Shown: positions 36,809-46,758, numbered from the stretch's first letter. The stretch: 64,000 nt of DNA from Planococcus sp. ISL-109 (GCF_018613655.1 NZ_JAGGPW010000014.1:124001-188000); one strand, 5' to 3'. Notes: generated by a model from the sequence alone, not told the origin. Made by a program: numbers and translations.

Positions 36809-36940
36809 TCATCTCATCATCTCATTGATGAAATACAACTGGTAAACAACCGGCAACGTGAAGTAGAAGCTCGCAACAAATAGCAGTACCCAAACAATCC
36901 CCATCCAACTTCCCGCTCCGAACATTTCCATATTCGACAT
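36809..36940 (-). CDS. 43-residue membrane peptide
   Basis: A small gene reading MSNMEMFGAGSWMGIVWVLL and ending FINEMMR, with one TM helix of about 22 residues. The ribosome site is AAAGGGGAG, 6 nt before the ATG. It sits directly downstream of two other membrane-protein genes on the same strand. No family is recognised. Confidence 0.6.
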   Translation of the reverse strand: MSNMEMFGAGSWMGIVWVLLFVASFYFTLPVVYQLYFINEMMR

Positions 36941-36976
36941 CCCGGTCTCCCCTTTTTGCAAGTTGCTATGTATAGC

Positions 36977-37216
36977 TTATGCACCTAGGAAAAAGTCCTG
37001 CCACGATACCATGAATAGCAATAACGAAATCACGACAAAGGCATATCCCCAAAATTCTTTCCGGTTTTTCTCGATCCGCTCGAATCCGGCGACGAGCATA
37101 AAAATACCTAACAGCAGCATAACAAGCGGAGTCAACACCGTGTTTTGGGTCAATAATACATAGCCCGCAACTCCGACAATACTTATTTGCAAGACGATCC
37201 GGATGATTTTCAGCAT
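36977..37216 (-). CDS. DUF3953-like small membrane protein
   Basis: A 79-residue protein with three predicted TM helices (MLKIIRIVLQISIVGVAGYV..., LTPLVMLLLGIFMLVAGFER, YAFVVISLLLFMVSW). Length and pattern resemble Bacillus YczI (DUF3953). The start is the ATG 5 nt after AAAGGAGGCG. Function unknown. Confidence 0.7.
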   Translation of the reverse strand: MLKIIRIVLQISIVGVAGYVLLTQNTVLTPLVMLLLGIFMLVAGFERIEKNRKEFWGYAFVVISLLLFMVSWQDFFLGA

Positions 37217-37285
37217 ATCCCGCCTCCTTTCAAACGCAAGCCACAGCTTGCGTAGCCATATATTCCCCCTCATGCTCAACGGGTT

Positions 37286-38011
37286 TCATTGAAAATCTTT
37301 CACTAGGCGCTTTAAATAAGCTTCCGGGAGCGGCACAGTTTCTTTCAGGTGCATTTTGTAATACGTATCTTCAGTTGTCTGGATTTCCACGAGCACACGG
37401 TCATCAGAGCCCAGTTTCACCGTTTCGTGGAGCAGGATATCCAACCTGTCGCCTTTTTTCATTTCGAGCGGAAGCTTCGGCACTTTCCCATTCTGCTCAT
37501 AAGAGAGGCTGGCAGAAGAATCGTAATGGCCGACACTTGCCACAGCCATCTCTTCAGGTGCCGTGAAACTATAACGTAAGGTGAGATCTTCTTCCATCGT
37601 CCCTTCAACTGCTTCTTCACCGCTTAAGACGATGAGCAAAGTTTCGTTAGGTGCATGGTTTTCATAAGAAATACTTACAGGTATTGCGTAGCCGGAAAAT
37701 CCGTAGAAAAAAGCGAGATCCTCTTCAGAGAGTTCAATCTCGTCTTCTCTCAGCTGATAGCCATTTTGCTCGGCAAGTTCTTGTGTCACAGCGGTTTCGT
37801 CTGGATAAAATCCACTGCCCTCGACCATGACATCCGTCAAGAAAGTCTTGTCGCGTTTCGTTGTAATATATGACACCGTCATAGTTCCCGCTTCCTCATC
37901 CACTTGCGCCGAAACTACCACCGGCGCTTTAACATGCGCTTTCGGCCATAAGCTATAGCCGCCCATTGTTATAACGAGGAGGAGCATAACTAGTGTCCAC
38001 ACCTTCACCAT
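37286..38011 (-). CDS. Membrane-anchored extracytoplasmic protein of unknown function
   Basis: A 241-residue protein with an N-terminal TM anchor (VWTLVMLLLVITMGGYSLW) and a beta-rich, acidic extracellular part without cysteines. No domain is recognised. AAAGGGGCAACC precedes the ATG. It may share a transcript with the two small membrane genes that follow, since the gap is 69 nt and no terminator is seen. Confidence 0.65.
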   Translation of the reverse strand: MVKVWTLVMLLLVITMGGYSLWPKAHVKAPVVVSAQVDEEAGTMTVSYITTKRDKTFLTDVMVEGSGFYPDETAVTQELAEQNGYQLREDEIELSEEDLAFFYGFSGYAIPVSISYENHAPNETLLIVLSGEEAVEGTMEEDLTLRYSFTAPEEMAVASVGHYDSSASLSYEQNGKVPKLPLEMKKGDRLDILLHETVKLGSDDRVLVEIQTTEDTYYKMHLKETVPLPEAYLKRLVKDFQ

Positions 38012-38143
38012 GGTTGCCCCTTTCTATCCATCCCCTATTGTATTAAATTCCCATTTTTTACATACTACCATTACTGGTATACCAAAGAAACGCTTAATGG
38101 CAATTTTCATCCATATATTTGGCACCCTTCAAACAAAATTTCC

Positions 38144-39444
38144 TCAAGTGGAAAAATGCCGGTTCAACTTCGGAATATACAAAGATAGGAAAATCGACCG
38201 TCCTGCGCTGAACGCGATGAATGCTAGCCACAGCCCGTGATTGCCAAAGACCGGGACCGCGAGAAAATAAACGGTCAAAAACAATAGCAAAGCGAGAAAC
38301 ATTGATTTTCGGACGGGGGCAGTGTCGGTCGCGCCTGTGAAAATGCCGTAGAAAATGATGCCGATGCTCGTGGCCATCGGGAACAACAACAGCCATACGC
38401 TATAGGTTGTTGCGATATCGATGACTTCCGGAATACCCGTAAACAGCCGGATGACCGGTTCGCTGAACAGCCAATACGCTAGCGTCAAAAATGCTGCCGT
38501 CATAAGCGCCCACTGGCTTGATAAAGCGAGCGTCTTTTTATACAAGCGGGAATCTTTGGAACCGACCGCTTTGCCCGATAAAATGCTCGAGGCGTTCGAA
38601 AAACCGTCAAAAAAGTATCCCATCAAATAATGGATCTGGATCAACACCGCGTTGGCCGCCAGCGTTTCAGTGCCGAACGAAGCGCTTTTGTAGGTAAAAA
38701 TATTAAAGACCAACAGCAGGCAGACGGTGCGGATAAAGAGATCCTGATTGACGGATACCATTTTTTTCAAAGCAGCTGCTTCGAAGATCTGTTTCGCCGG
38801 CAACAGCTTCACGGTAAATTGTGTTCTTTTTACCAGAAAATAAACACCGAGCAGCATCGCACTCACTTCGGCGATCAAAGTCGCTGACGCTACCCCCGCC
38901 ACGCCCCAGGAAAACACCACGACAAACAGCAGATCGAGCGCAATGTTCAACAGGTTCATGGCGATTTGGATAGTAACGGCCAACTTGATGCGCGACATGC
39001 CCATAAGCCAGCCGAGGATGACGTAATTGATGAATGTCACCGGTACTCCCCAGACGCGGATATGGAAATAATCCAGCGCCAAGGCTTCCACGTCCGCCGC
39101 CGGGTTGAACAATGTCATGGCGGCTTATGCGATCGAGTTTTGGGCGACCAAAAAAATGAGCCCGATCGCCAAGGCGATGAAGAACGGCCGGATAAACGAC
39201 AGGGTTTCCTGCAGCTCATCTTTTGCCCCGAGTGCCTGCGCCGCAAACCCTGAAGTGCTGACGCGCAAAAAGCCGAACAGCCAGTACATCGTATTGAAAA
39301 TCACTGTCCCGATCGCGACGCCCCCAAGATAGGCAGTGGATACAGCTGTCCGACTACCGCTGTATCCACTGCCCCGAGTAACGGCGTCGTCACGGTAGAA
39401 AACGTTAAAGGCAAAGCCAAGGCTAAGTATTTTTTATGGTTCAT
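38144..39444 (-). pseudogene. MATE-family efflux protein with frameshift and stop
   Basis: A 434-codon MATE (DinF/NorM) gene with two lesions. The start (ATGAACCAT after AGGAG) reads MNHKKYLALALPLTFSTVTT and TPLLGAVDTAVVGQL; a one-base loss near 39355 shifts the frame, which resumes as STAYLGGVAIGTVIFNTMYW. A TAA at 39125-39127 then interrupts AQNSIA-stop-AAMTLFNP. The remaining 324 residues are intact and include about nine TM helices. It is the last gene of the Zur-box ABC operon, 13 nt after the ATPase gene, the position occupied by the metallophore exporter gene cntE in Staphylococcus. Confidence 0.85.
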
Positions 39445-39457
39445 AATAGGCTCCTAT

Positions 39458-40222
39458 TCAGCCGAATAACGAAACCAGTTGTTTCGTATACGGATGCCGC
39501 GCTTCGGAAAACAGTTGCGCTTTGTCGAAGCGGTCGACGATCTCACCGTCTTTCATCACCATGACTCGCTGGCTCAAGGCTTGTATCGCGGATAGGTCAT
39601 GGGAGATGAATAGATAGGACAAGTCGAGTTCATGGCGGAGATTGTCCAGCAGCTTCAAGATCGCCACTTGCGTCAACACATCCAAGCTTGATGTCGGTTC
39701 ATCGAGAACGATGAGTGAAGGCTCGAGGCTGATGGCGCGCGCAATGGAAATCCGCTGCTTTTGTCCGCCGCTCAATTCATGGGGATAGCGCGACAGCAGT
39801 TCACACGGAAGTTCCACCGCTTCCAACCATTGATGCGCCACTTGTTGTTCTGTAGCGTGCTGGAACTGCTTTAAAGCTGCCTGTTCCCCGTATTGGCGAA
39901 ACGGTTCCATTAAAGAGTGGCGGATTTTCAGTTTCGGGTTGAGTGAAGAGGCCGGATTTTGCATGACGGTTTGGAGGTGGCGCCGGTACGGACGGACTGG
40001 GCGCTCTGTTTTATTGTGCAAGGGCGCCCCTTCAAAGATGATTTCTCCCCCGTCGAGCTGCTCCAACTGCAAGATGCAGCGGGCCAGCGTGCTTTTTCCG
40101 CAGCCGCTCTCGCCGACCAACCCGAGGCACTCCTTGTTGTTCAACGTGAAATTGATGTCTTTCAACACCGGATTTCCCTGTTTATAAAATTTATGGACAT
40201 GTTTCAGTTCAAGTACGGTCAT
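39458..40222 (-). CDS. ABC transporter ATP-binding protein, Opp/Nik/CntF type
   Basis: A 254-residue ATPase of the oligopeptide/nickel family. Walker A GESGCGKST is near residue 36-44, the Q-loop VMQNPASSLNPK follows, then LSGGQKQRISIARA and Walker B LIVLDEPTSSLD. It is intact and starts with a 4-nt overlap with the broken partner ATPase. It would form a heterodimeric motor with that partner. Confidence 0.9.
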   Translation of the reverse strand: MTVLELKHVHKFYKQGNPVLKDINFTLNNKECLGLVGESGCGKSTLARCILQLEQLDGGEIIFEGAPLHNKTERPVRPYRRHLQTVMQNPASSLNPKLKIRHSLMEPFRQYGEQAALKQFQHATEQQVAHQWLEAVELPCELLSRYPHELSGGQKQRISIARAISLEPSLIVLDEPTSSLDVLTQVAILKLLDNLRHELDLSYLFISHDLSAIQALSQRVMVMKDGEIVDRFDKAQLFSEARHPYTKQLVSLFG

Positions 40223-41019
40223 CCGACAGACTCCCGGGTGAGCAGATCGATTGCCGACGCCAAGGCGGGTGACGCGGCGATCAATACTTTCGTATAAGGA
40301 TGCTGCGGGTTTTCAAGGATGGTGTGCTTTTCTCCCTGCTCCACAACGACCCCTTCTTTCATGACGACGATGCGGTCGGCATATTTCCGTACATGCCGCA
40401 GATCGTGTGTAATGAAGAGCATCGCGCAGCCGGTTTCTTGTTGCAAATCGGCCAGCAAACGCAAAACTTTAAAAGCAGAAATGCTGTCGAGTGCGGCCGT
40501 TGGTTCATCCGCGATGAGGATATCCGGTTTTGCGGGGAGAGCCAGTGCGATCGAACTGCGCTGGAGCTGCCCGCCGCTCAATTGGAACGGATAGCGCCCA
40601 TACATCTCCGGCTGCAACCCAACCGAACTCGAGCGCTCTTTCCGCCATGTCCTTTCTCTGCGCTTTTGGCAAACGGAAATGAGCCTTCAGAAATTCATCA
40701 AAATGGCGCCCGATTGTATGAAACGGAGTAAACGAACCTTGATAATCCTGAAACACATCCGAAATGGACGTGCCGCGCAATCGGCGCATTTTTTTCGGGT
40801 GGAGCTGCAGCAAATCCTCTCCTTCATAGAGAACTTTTCCATCAGCTTTCAAGTTCGGGGCGAGCAGCCACCCGATTGCTGACGCCGCGAACTTTTTCCG
40901 CTGCCGCTTTGGCCGATGATGGCGAGCCACTCGCCTTTTTGGATATCAAACGAAACGTCTGTCACGAGGGAATGGCCCCCGGTCTGAACCGATAAATTAT
41001 TCACTGAGAGCAAGGTCAT
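40219..41019 (-). pseudogene. ABC transporter ATP-binding protein (OppD/NikD/CntD type) with two frameshifts
   Basis: The gene starts MTLLSVNNLSVQTGGHSLV with a 4-nt overlap with the upstream permease. A one-base loss right after Walker A (GQSGSGKSS) near 40885 moves the text to the frame reading AASAIGWLLAPNLKADGKVL. A second shift near 40627 moves it to VGLQPEMYGRYPFQLSGGQL, after which the signature and Walker B (ILIADEPTAALD) are intact to the end. The first lesion alone removes all but the first 45 residues. Confidence 0.88.
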
Positions 41020-41839
41020 TGCGCCACTTCCTTTTTCACATCAAATTTGTCCCGCAAATAATCGCCGAGCAAATTGGAAAATAGCACGACAGTCACAATC
41101 GCGAGTCCCGGATAAATCATTAAGGCCGGGACCGACTGGAAATACGGCCGGGCTTCGTTGAGCATCGCGCCCCATTCCGGAGCAGGCGGCTGTGCACCGA
41201 GGCCGATATAGGACAAGGATGAAATCAATAAAATAATTTTCCCCAAATCAAGACTTGCCGGCACCAAAATATGGCCGATGAGATGGGGAAACATATGCTT
41301 GCCCATGATGCGCCATTCGCTCAATCCGTTGACTTTGGCCATCGTGATGTAATCTTTCTGCCGTTCCGCAACGACCGTGCTGCGGGCAAGACGGGCGTAA
41401 TTCACCCATTTGACCAAAACAATCGCCAGCAGCAGGTTCTCAATGCCTGCACCGAGCAAACCGCTGAGGACAATCGCCACCACCGTATCCGGAAATGCCA
41501 GAAACGCATCAGCACGCGGTCCACCAGTCCGCCTTTGAATCCTGCGATGACGCCGATCGGTACCCCGATGATTACCGCCATGAGAAGCGCCAGAAAGCCA
41601 TAACCGACCGTCAGCTGAAATCCGAGCAGAATGCGGGTCAGCATGTCACGGCCCAAATGGTCGGTGCCGAAAGGATGTTGCCAGCTCGCCGGTAGCAGGC
41701 GTTCATTCAAGTTCACAAACGATGGATCGTGCTTTAAATAAAGCAATGCATATGACGCGACTCCTGCAATCAGAAGAAGGATGGCGATCAAAAAAAGCAT
41801 TTTATAACGGGTTCTATGCAAACTAAATCGATTGGTCAT
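41016..41839 (-). pseudogene. ABC transporter permease (OppC/NikC/CntC type) with a frameshift
   Basis: The N-terminal frame (MTNRFSLHRTRYKMLFLIAI...) carries HPFGTDHLGRDMLTRILLG, the family hallmark, and breaks near 41500 after DRVLMR. The next frame resumes FLAFPDTVVAIVLSGLLGAG and contains the coupling EAA-like loop ARSTVVAERQKDYITMAKVN. A single lost base explains it. It overlaps the upstream permease and downstream ATPase genes by 4 nt each. Confidence 0.88.
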
Positions 41840-42783
41840 CCAGCCTTCCCCTTTTCTTTTAAGCGCAGTTCCGGATTCAAATAATGATACGACAAATCCA
41901 CTGCACTATTGATCGCAAAAACCAAGATGGCCATGATGAACATATAGCCTTGGATGACGGGATAATCCCTTCCCCGAATCGCATCGACGACCATTTTACC
42001 GATACCCGGATAAGCGAAAATCACTTCGATGACGACCACACCGCCGATCAAGCTTCCGAGGCTCACGCCAAATACCGTGATGACCGGCGGCAAGCTGGCT
42101 CGCAGGACATGGCTGAAGAAGATGCGCGTGTCAGAAATCCCCCTGGCGCGCGCAGCACGGATAAATTCCTGGTTCAAGGAATCGATCAAACTCGAGCGCA
42201 ACAAGCGCACATAGACGCTGGAGTTAGCGAGCCCCAAGGTAATAGAAGGAAGGACGGCAGAATGCAAGCCGTCCCTCCCCATTGTCGGCAGCCATCCTAA
42301 GCGCACGCCGACCAGATCGATCAATATTAGTCCGAGCCAAAAACTTGGAACCGCCGCACCTACGAGCGAAACACCGCTGCTTACTTGATCGATCCAGCGT
42401 CCTCTGTATAAAGCAGCGAGCGAGCCGAACGGCAGCGCGATCAGCACCATGACGAGAAGCCCTCCGAGCGTCAATTCCAACGTAGCCGGAACCCCGCTCC
42501 ATAACATGTCCATGACCGGTTGGTTGGAACTATACGAGTTCCCGAAATCGAGCCGGACAAAATCCGCAAGCCACTGCCCATACTGGACGAAGAGCGGCTC
42601 ATTGAATCCCATATCTTCACGCAGCTTTTCCACTTGTTCGTTCGATACCGAAAGATCATCCACTTTCAGGATGGACAGCACCGGGTCACCTGGGGCCAGC
42701 CGCGCAAACCGGAAGCTGACAAAGGTGATCAATAGCAGAAAGACTGCCACTTCGACCAAGCGGCGCGTGATAATCCGGATCAC
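41836..42783 (-). CDS. ABC transporter permease, OppB/NikB/CntB type
   Basis: A 315-residue permease with six TM helices, intact. It starts at GTG directly after the stop of the binding-protein gene. Landmarks are RLAPGDPVLSILKVDD after TM1, DFGNSYSSNQPVMDML, and the coupling loop RSSLIDSLNQEFIRAARARG. It would pair with the frameshifted OppC-type permease. Confidence 0.9.
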   Translation of the reverse strand: MIRIITRRLVEVAVFLLLITFVSFRFARLAPGDPVLSILKVDDLSVSNEQVEKLREDMGFNEPLFVQYGQWLADFVRLDFGNSYSSNQPVMDMLWSGVPATLELTLGGLLVMVLIALPFGSLAALYRGRWIDQVSSGVSLVGAAVPSFWLGLILIDLVGVRLGWLPTMGRDGLHSAVLPSITLGLANSSVYVRLLRSSLIDSLNQEFIRAARARGISDTRIFFSHVLRASLPPVITVFGVSLGSLIGGVVVIEVIFAYPGIGKMVVDAIRGRDYPVIQGYMFIMAILVFAINSAVDLSYHYLNPELRLKEKGKAG

Positions 42784-44261
42784 TTACTCCACATCCAATT
42801 CGTTCGTCAGCATATAGTATTCGCTTCTGGTCGTCGTCCAGTTTTTCACTTTGTCGGAATTATAGGCAACAAGTGTATTCGGATGCAGGACAAATGAGTT
42901 GTACATTTGTTCATCGACATAACTGGCGATTTCTTCTGCAATATCCGAACGCTCCGCTTGGTCAACGGCCGCATTCAACCTATCGATCATCGCCGTCAGG
43001 TCGTCGTCATCCGTGCCACTGAAATTGAGGGTGCCGTTAAGTTGCTGTAGGTCGTCAAATCCCAGTCCCGGTTGGCTGCCATATGCTCTTCCGGTATTTC
43101 GATCTGCTCAATGGTCACATCGATTCCGAGTTGTCCGGCATCCGACTGAAATACTTGGGCAATCAATGGCAAGTCCGCCCGTGCGCTGTAGGTCAACAGC
43201 TTCAAGGTCAACGGTTCTCCGTCTTTTTGCATCACGTCATTCTTTTCTGTATAGCCTGCCTGTTCTAATAGAGAGCGGGTTTCTTCAATTCCGCGCTGCT
43301 TTTCCGGATAATCCGGCGCAAATGAGAAAGAAGAAGGGAACGGGCCTGTCGCCACTTTCGCATGGCCATTTAAAATCGTTTCAGCAATCATCTCCCGGTC
43401 GATCAGCGCATCGATCGCTTGTCGGACGTAGACATCCTTCAAGGCTTCACGCTGAAGGTTCATGGTCATCTGGTGGACGCGGAACGTCGAAGTGGACTCC
43501 ACCGTCACGCCTTCTATTGCTTCCAATTGCTCGACTGTTTCCACTTCCGGCCGGAACACAATATCCGCTCCTTTAGATTCGAGCGCAAGCGATCGCGCAT
43601 TGGCGTCTTCGTTAAACGAGAACCTCGCTTTTTCCAACTTGGCAGCGCCATCCCAATAGTCCTCGAACCGCACAAGATCTACCGCTGTTCCTGGAGTGAA
43701 AGATGCGACCGCGAATGGCCCGGTCCCGACCGGCTTGTAGATGAAGTTAGTCTCAGTGACGTCGATGATCGATGTGTTCGGGTGAACCAATTCGGAAGGA
43801 AATTCCGGAAACGGCATAGTCGTTTTGATGTTCAATTCAGAGCCCTCAACGGCAATTGACTCAATGCGCAGCGCATTATTGATCGCCACGCTATCAGCCA
43901 TCGCTCGCTCCAAAGAAGCTTTCACCGCTGCGCCGTCCATCAGTTTACCGTTTTGAAACTTCACATCTTCGCGCAGCTTGAACGTCTAGTTTTGGCCGTC
44001 GTCACTCGACCAGCTTTCCGCCAGCCACGGTTCGATCTCCAAGGTTTCATCATTCAAGTAGACCAAAGTTTCGGTAATGCCCGCTCTTACCGGTACATAG
44101 CTCGTGTCCACGTGGGGATCTAGCAAACTGGTCGCAAAATTGAACAGCAAATTCACTTGTTTCGCTTCATTTCTCCCCTCCTCTACTGATTGATCCGAGC
44201 AGGCAGTTAAAAATAAAGCCATAGCGGCTAATATGGTTAATACGAAAGGTCGTTTTTTCAT
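42784..44261 (-). pseudogene. Nickel/peptide-type substrate-binding lipoprotein (CntA/NikA/OppA family) with stop and frameshift
   Basis: A class II binding-protein gene. The lipoprotein signal MKKRPFVLTILAAMALFLTA is followed by CSDQ (lipobox LTAC). The frame is interrupted by a TAG at 43986-43988 (DDGQN-stop-TFKLREDVKF, where Tyr is usual). It then continues through the family core (YKPVGTGPFAVASFTPGTAV; VYVRQAIDALIDREMIAETI) to about 43010, where a one-base shift, and perhaps a loss of about 12 codons, moves to GTLNFSGTDDDDLTAMIDRL and the end. First gene of the operon, behind a Zur-like box. Confidence 0.88.
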
Positions 44262-44315
44262 GAAAATCTCTCCTTTTAGGTTAATTAAACAAAGATGGTA
44301 TGTTGTGCAGATAAT

Positions 44316-44337
44316 AAAAAGTAACCATTGCGATTTA
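44316..44337. promoter_or_regulatory. Zur-like box in the ABC operon promoter
   Basis: On the minus strand TAAATCGCAATGGTTACTTT resembles the Bacillus Zur consensus TAAATCGTAATNATTACGATT; the 7-1-7 core is at 44319-44333. It lies directly upstream of a TATTAT -10 element (44311-44316 region), where repression would be effective. Confidence 0.65.
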
Positions 44338-44435
44338 GAAAACGGAAAATTTTTTTGCCCTATCCATTAAGGCACTGGTGATTTTCTATGTACAGACAGC
44401 TTTTACCATTCCTTATTCTAGAATTACAAAAGACA

Positions 44436-44457
44436 AAAAGTAATAATTACGATTTAT
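44436..44457. promoter_or_regulatory. Second Zur-like box
   Basis: AAAGTAATAATTACGATTTA is a closer match to the Zur consensus (core 44438-44452: AAGTAAT A ATTACGA, 13 of 14 defined positions apart from the outer two on the left). It lies 112 bp from the first box. No intact gene starts from it on the plus strand. Confidence 0.7.
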
Positions 44458-44459
44458 AT

Positions 44460-44852
44460 CATAATACCTGTGCCGAGAACTGTGCAAGCTTCTTTTGGTC
44501 TGAAATGTTTCATGTCCCGTTTAGAAGCCCATTGAAAAAAGAGCATGAACTTCGAATCGAAGTCTGCTCTTCTCACCCTTACCCCTATGCTGCCCTTATT
44601 TTCTGCGGAATCATGACTACTTCTGCAGCTAAATCGACAGCTGCGAAACTTGGATCATTGTTTGTCCCGCGAAAAGCAGTTATCGCACGTAAACTCGGCT
44701 TCATTTTTCAAATACGCTTGGACCTCCGCAAACCCTTTGCGCTTTGGATAGCGCAAATACAAATGCACCGGCACGCCGCCTTCAATTTCCGAGCCGCATA
44801 CGCTTGCATATTGGTGAGTTGTTGAACATCTCGCTCCCCTATCTTGGAACAC
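44460..44852. other. Unresolved region with coding-like fragments
   Basis: About 390 bp without a convincing gene. A minus-strand frame of 65 codons (44655-44852) contains EGGVPVHLYLRYPKRKGFAE and a CDNC pair, and another frame ends AAVDLAAEVVMIPQKIRAA. They may be pieces of one frameshifted gene that used the hairpin at 44539-44574 as terminator. Family not recognised. Confidence 0.3.
44539..44574 (-). terminator. Terminator of the unresolved fragment
   Basis: AAGAGCAGACTTCG and CGAAGTTCATGCTCTT arms precede a T6 run on the minus strand. Confidence 0.65.
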
Positions 44853-45407
44853 TTATTGCTTCAAGTTCTCTGATAAGCCTTGGTCACTAGTGTAAGTGAA
44901 CTTCCCGATCTTGCCTTCTTCAGTCGTAGAGAAGAGCACGACGCCTTCCACTTTGGAATGCTGCTCCTTGCCGCCTGCTTGTTGATAGGCGACTTCCGCG
45001 GTGAACGAGTAACGGTTATCGACTTGCTCACTTTGTTCGATGTCCACGTCTTCCAAGCTCAAATCATATCCATAAATGTCCGCTAGGCTGATGAAATATG
45101 TACCGAATACCCGCATGAATATGTCCAACTCATTTTCCGTGAAATACTGCCCGTAGATTTCTTCCACGTAGCGGTCGAACGTCTCGTTCACTTCCGCGCC
45201 ATCGACAATTTTTTTATTGGCCGGATTCCACATCGCATCGATCAGCTCCGCATCCGGTCCATTGAATTGAAGCGCCAATACGCTTTCAATCGTCTTCATG
45301 TTCGGGTCATCCGCCTGCGCTTTCATGCACCCTGAAATGATGACAGCCACCAGGAGCAAAGCCAGCGCTGCGCCCACCATTTTCACTATGTTTGTTCGTT
45401 CACGCAT
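44853..45407 (-). CDS. Lipoprotein of unknown function
   Basis: A 184-residue lipoprotein (signal to ISGCMKAQ). The mature part is mostly helical at first (IESVLALQFNGPDAELIDAM) and then beta-rich (YSFTAEVAYQQAGGKEQHSK), a layout common in Bacillales secreted proteins of unknown role. The start is the ATG after AAAGGAGGAGAG. No family is assigned. Confidence 0.72.
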   Translation of the reverse strand: MRERTNIVKMVGAALALLLVAVIISGCMKAQADDPNMKTIESVLALQFNGPDAELIDAMWNPANKKIVDGAEVNETFDRYVEEIYGQYFTENELDIFMRVFGTYFISLADIYGYDLSLEDVDIEQSEQVDNRYSFTAEVAYQQAGGKEQHSKVEGVVLFSTTEEGKIGKFTYTSDQGLSENLKQ

Positions 45408-45562
45408 CCCGCTCTCCTCCTTTACTATTAATACGAGGAGCCCGCGAGTAAGTTTCAATTTTCTGGAATTTAATAAACATATCTATAAAAAAATAGCCCC
45501 CACCGAATGAACGGCAACCGCTTGGGAAATCAGGCTCCATATGGACAAACATCAGTTTTTCA

Positions 45563-46048
45563 TCAACTTCCCGCAGCGGCCTGGTCCGCTTTTACGCAGT
45601 CAATCGCCACAACGAGCGAAATGACGAGATGCTCCATTTCTTCGTCCAGAACCTGGACGCGGTAGCTATCGCCCCAACTGAACCATTGCTTGCTCACAGA
45701 CCCGATCACTTCGCCGTTTTTCACAATATCAAAGTCCATGTCCCACCAGTTTCCTTGAACGTCGATTCCCGCCGCTTCGATTGCATAGCGTTGCTTCAAA
45801 AATGTGAACTCTTTCTTGATCGCCACCGACTCCTGCCCGTCCACTTCGACGAAAAACGTCGGCAAGAAACTGAACGTCTTTTTCGTGATGAGCGCGATTT
45901 CTTGGTGTTCTGCATCCAGAATCGAAAAGGTCTTCGGGATTTTCAAAAAACTGCCTTCCACAAAATAAACGTCCTGCTCCTGCTCATCCCGCACCGTAAA
46001 TTTCTCGCTCAAGCTGAACACTTTCTGTTTAATGTACAATTGTTTCAT
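45563..46048 (-). CDS. LURP-one-related (YxjI-like) protein
   Basis: A 161-residue protein of the LURP-one/tubby-like fold, similar to Bacillus YxjI. It begins LYIKQKVFSLSEKFTVRDEQ and shows the repeating beta-strand text FVEGSFLKIPKTFSILDAEH and WDMDFDIVKNGEVIGSVSKQ typical of the family. It is cytoplasmic and may bind phosphoinositide-like or other ligands; function is unknown. AAGGGGGATC precedes the ATG. Confidence 0.85.
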   Translation of the reverse strand: MKQLYIKQKVFSLSEKFTVRDEQEQDVYFVEGSFLKIPKTFSILDAEHQEIALITKKTFSFLPTFFVEVDGQESVAIKKEFTFLKQRYAIEAAGIDVQGNWWDMDFDIVKNGEVIGSVSKQWFSWGDSYRVQVLDEEMEHLVISLVVAIDCVKADQAAAGS

Positions 46049-46191
46049 TCTTGATCCCCCTTACTACTCTATACATGGTTTCAAGACGGCATAGGCCAAG
46101 TCCTACATGTTCCGCAAAAAGAACCCACTCCCGTTCCACGTGAAACATTTCTTATACTGTAAATGAAGTATAGCAAGCCTCTCTACTCCTA

Positions 46192-46758
46192 TTAAACTTT
46201 CAATATCCCCCGGAAGCCTCTCGCTGCGTAATACGAGTCTGCCCCGTTATGGTAGACGAAAACCTGGTCGTACCGGCGATCGCCGAATATCGCACCGCCA
46301 TGCTCGCGTATTTCATCCGGCGTTTCAAGCCAATTCGAGGTCTTGAGATCGAACTCGTCCAATGTCTGCAGCAGCCTGTATTGTTCTTCGTTCAATAACT
46401 CGATCCCAAGCTCCGCCGCCATCTCCACTGCTGAAGTTTTCGGCTTGTTGTGCTTTCTTGATTCCAGCGCTTTTTGGTCGTAACAAACGCTTCTGCGCCC
46501 TTTAGGACTTTCTTTTGCACAATCACAAAACAAAAACAGCCCGGTCTCCACTTCATAGCCGATGACGTCCGGCTCCCCGCCAGTCTCCTCCATTTGATGC
46601 AAATACCACAGCTTCTCCGGGTTCTCATCCAGCTTCAGCAGCACATTGTCCCACGCCATCTTCTCGTGGCGCTGATCGTTTTGTTCAAAGCGCTCTTTCA
46701 GCGTGTCGAGCAGACCATTTCGTTGTTCTTCAGTTAATTGCTTGGCATTCGTCTTCAT
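46192..46758 (-). CDS. DUF4256 protein
   Basis: A 188-residue DUF4256 protein. Characteristic text includes WYLHQMEETGGEPDVIGYEV, LFLFCDCAKESPKGRRSVCY and the closing RRYDQVFVYHNGADSYYAAR. The family is cytoplasmic and uncharacterised. A good AGGAGG site precedes the ATG. Monocistronic. Confidence 0.85.
   Translation of the reverse strand: MKTNAKQLTEEQRNGLLDTLKERFEQNDQRHEKMAWDNVLLKLDENPEKLWYLHQMEETGGEPDVIGYEVETGLFLFCDCAKESPKGRRSVCYDQKALESRKHNKPKTSAVEMAAELGIELLNEEQYRLLQTLDEFDLKTSNWLETPDEIREHGGAIFGDRRYDQVFVYHNGADSYYAARGFRGILKV

Noticed and set aside
44388-44825. 145-codon plus-strand frame starting beside the second Zur box.
   Set aside because: No ribosome site, low-complexity cysteine- and histidine-rich text, and the opposite strand carries better coding-like pieces.
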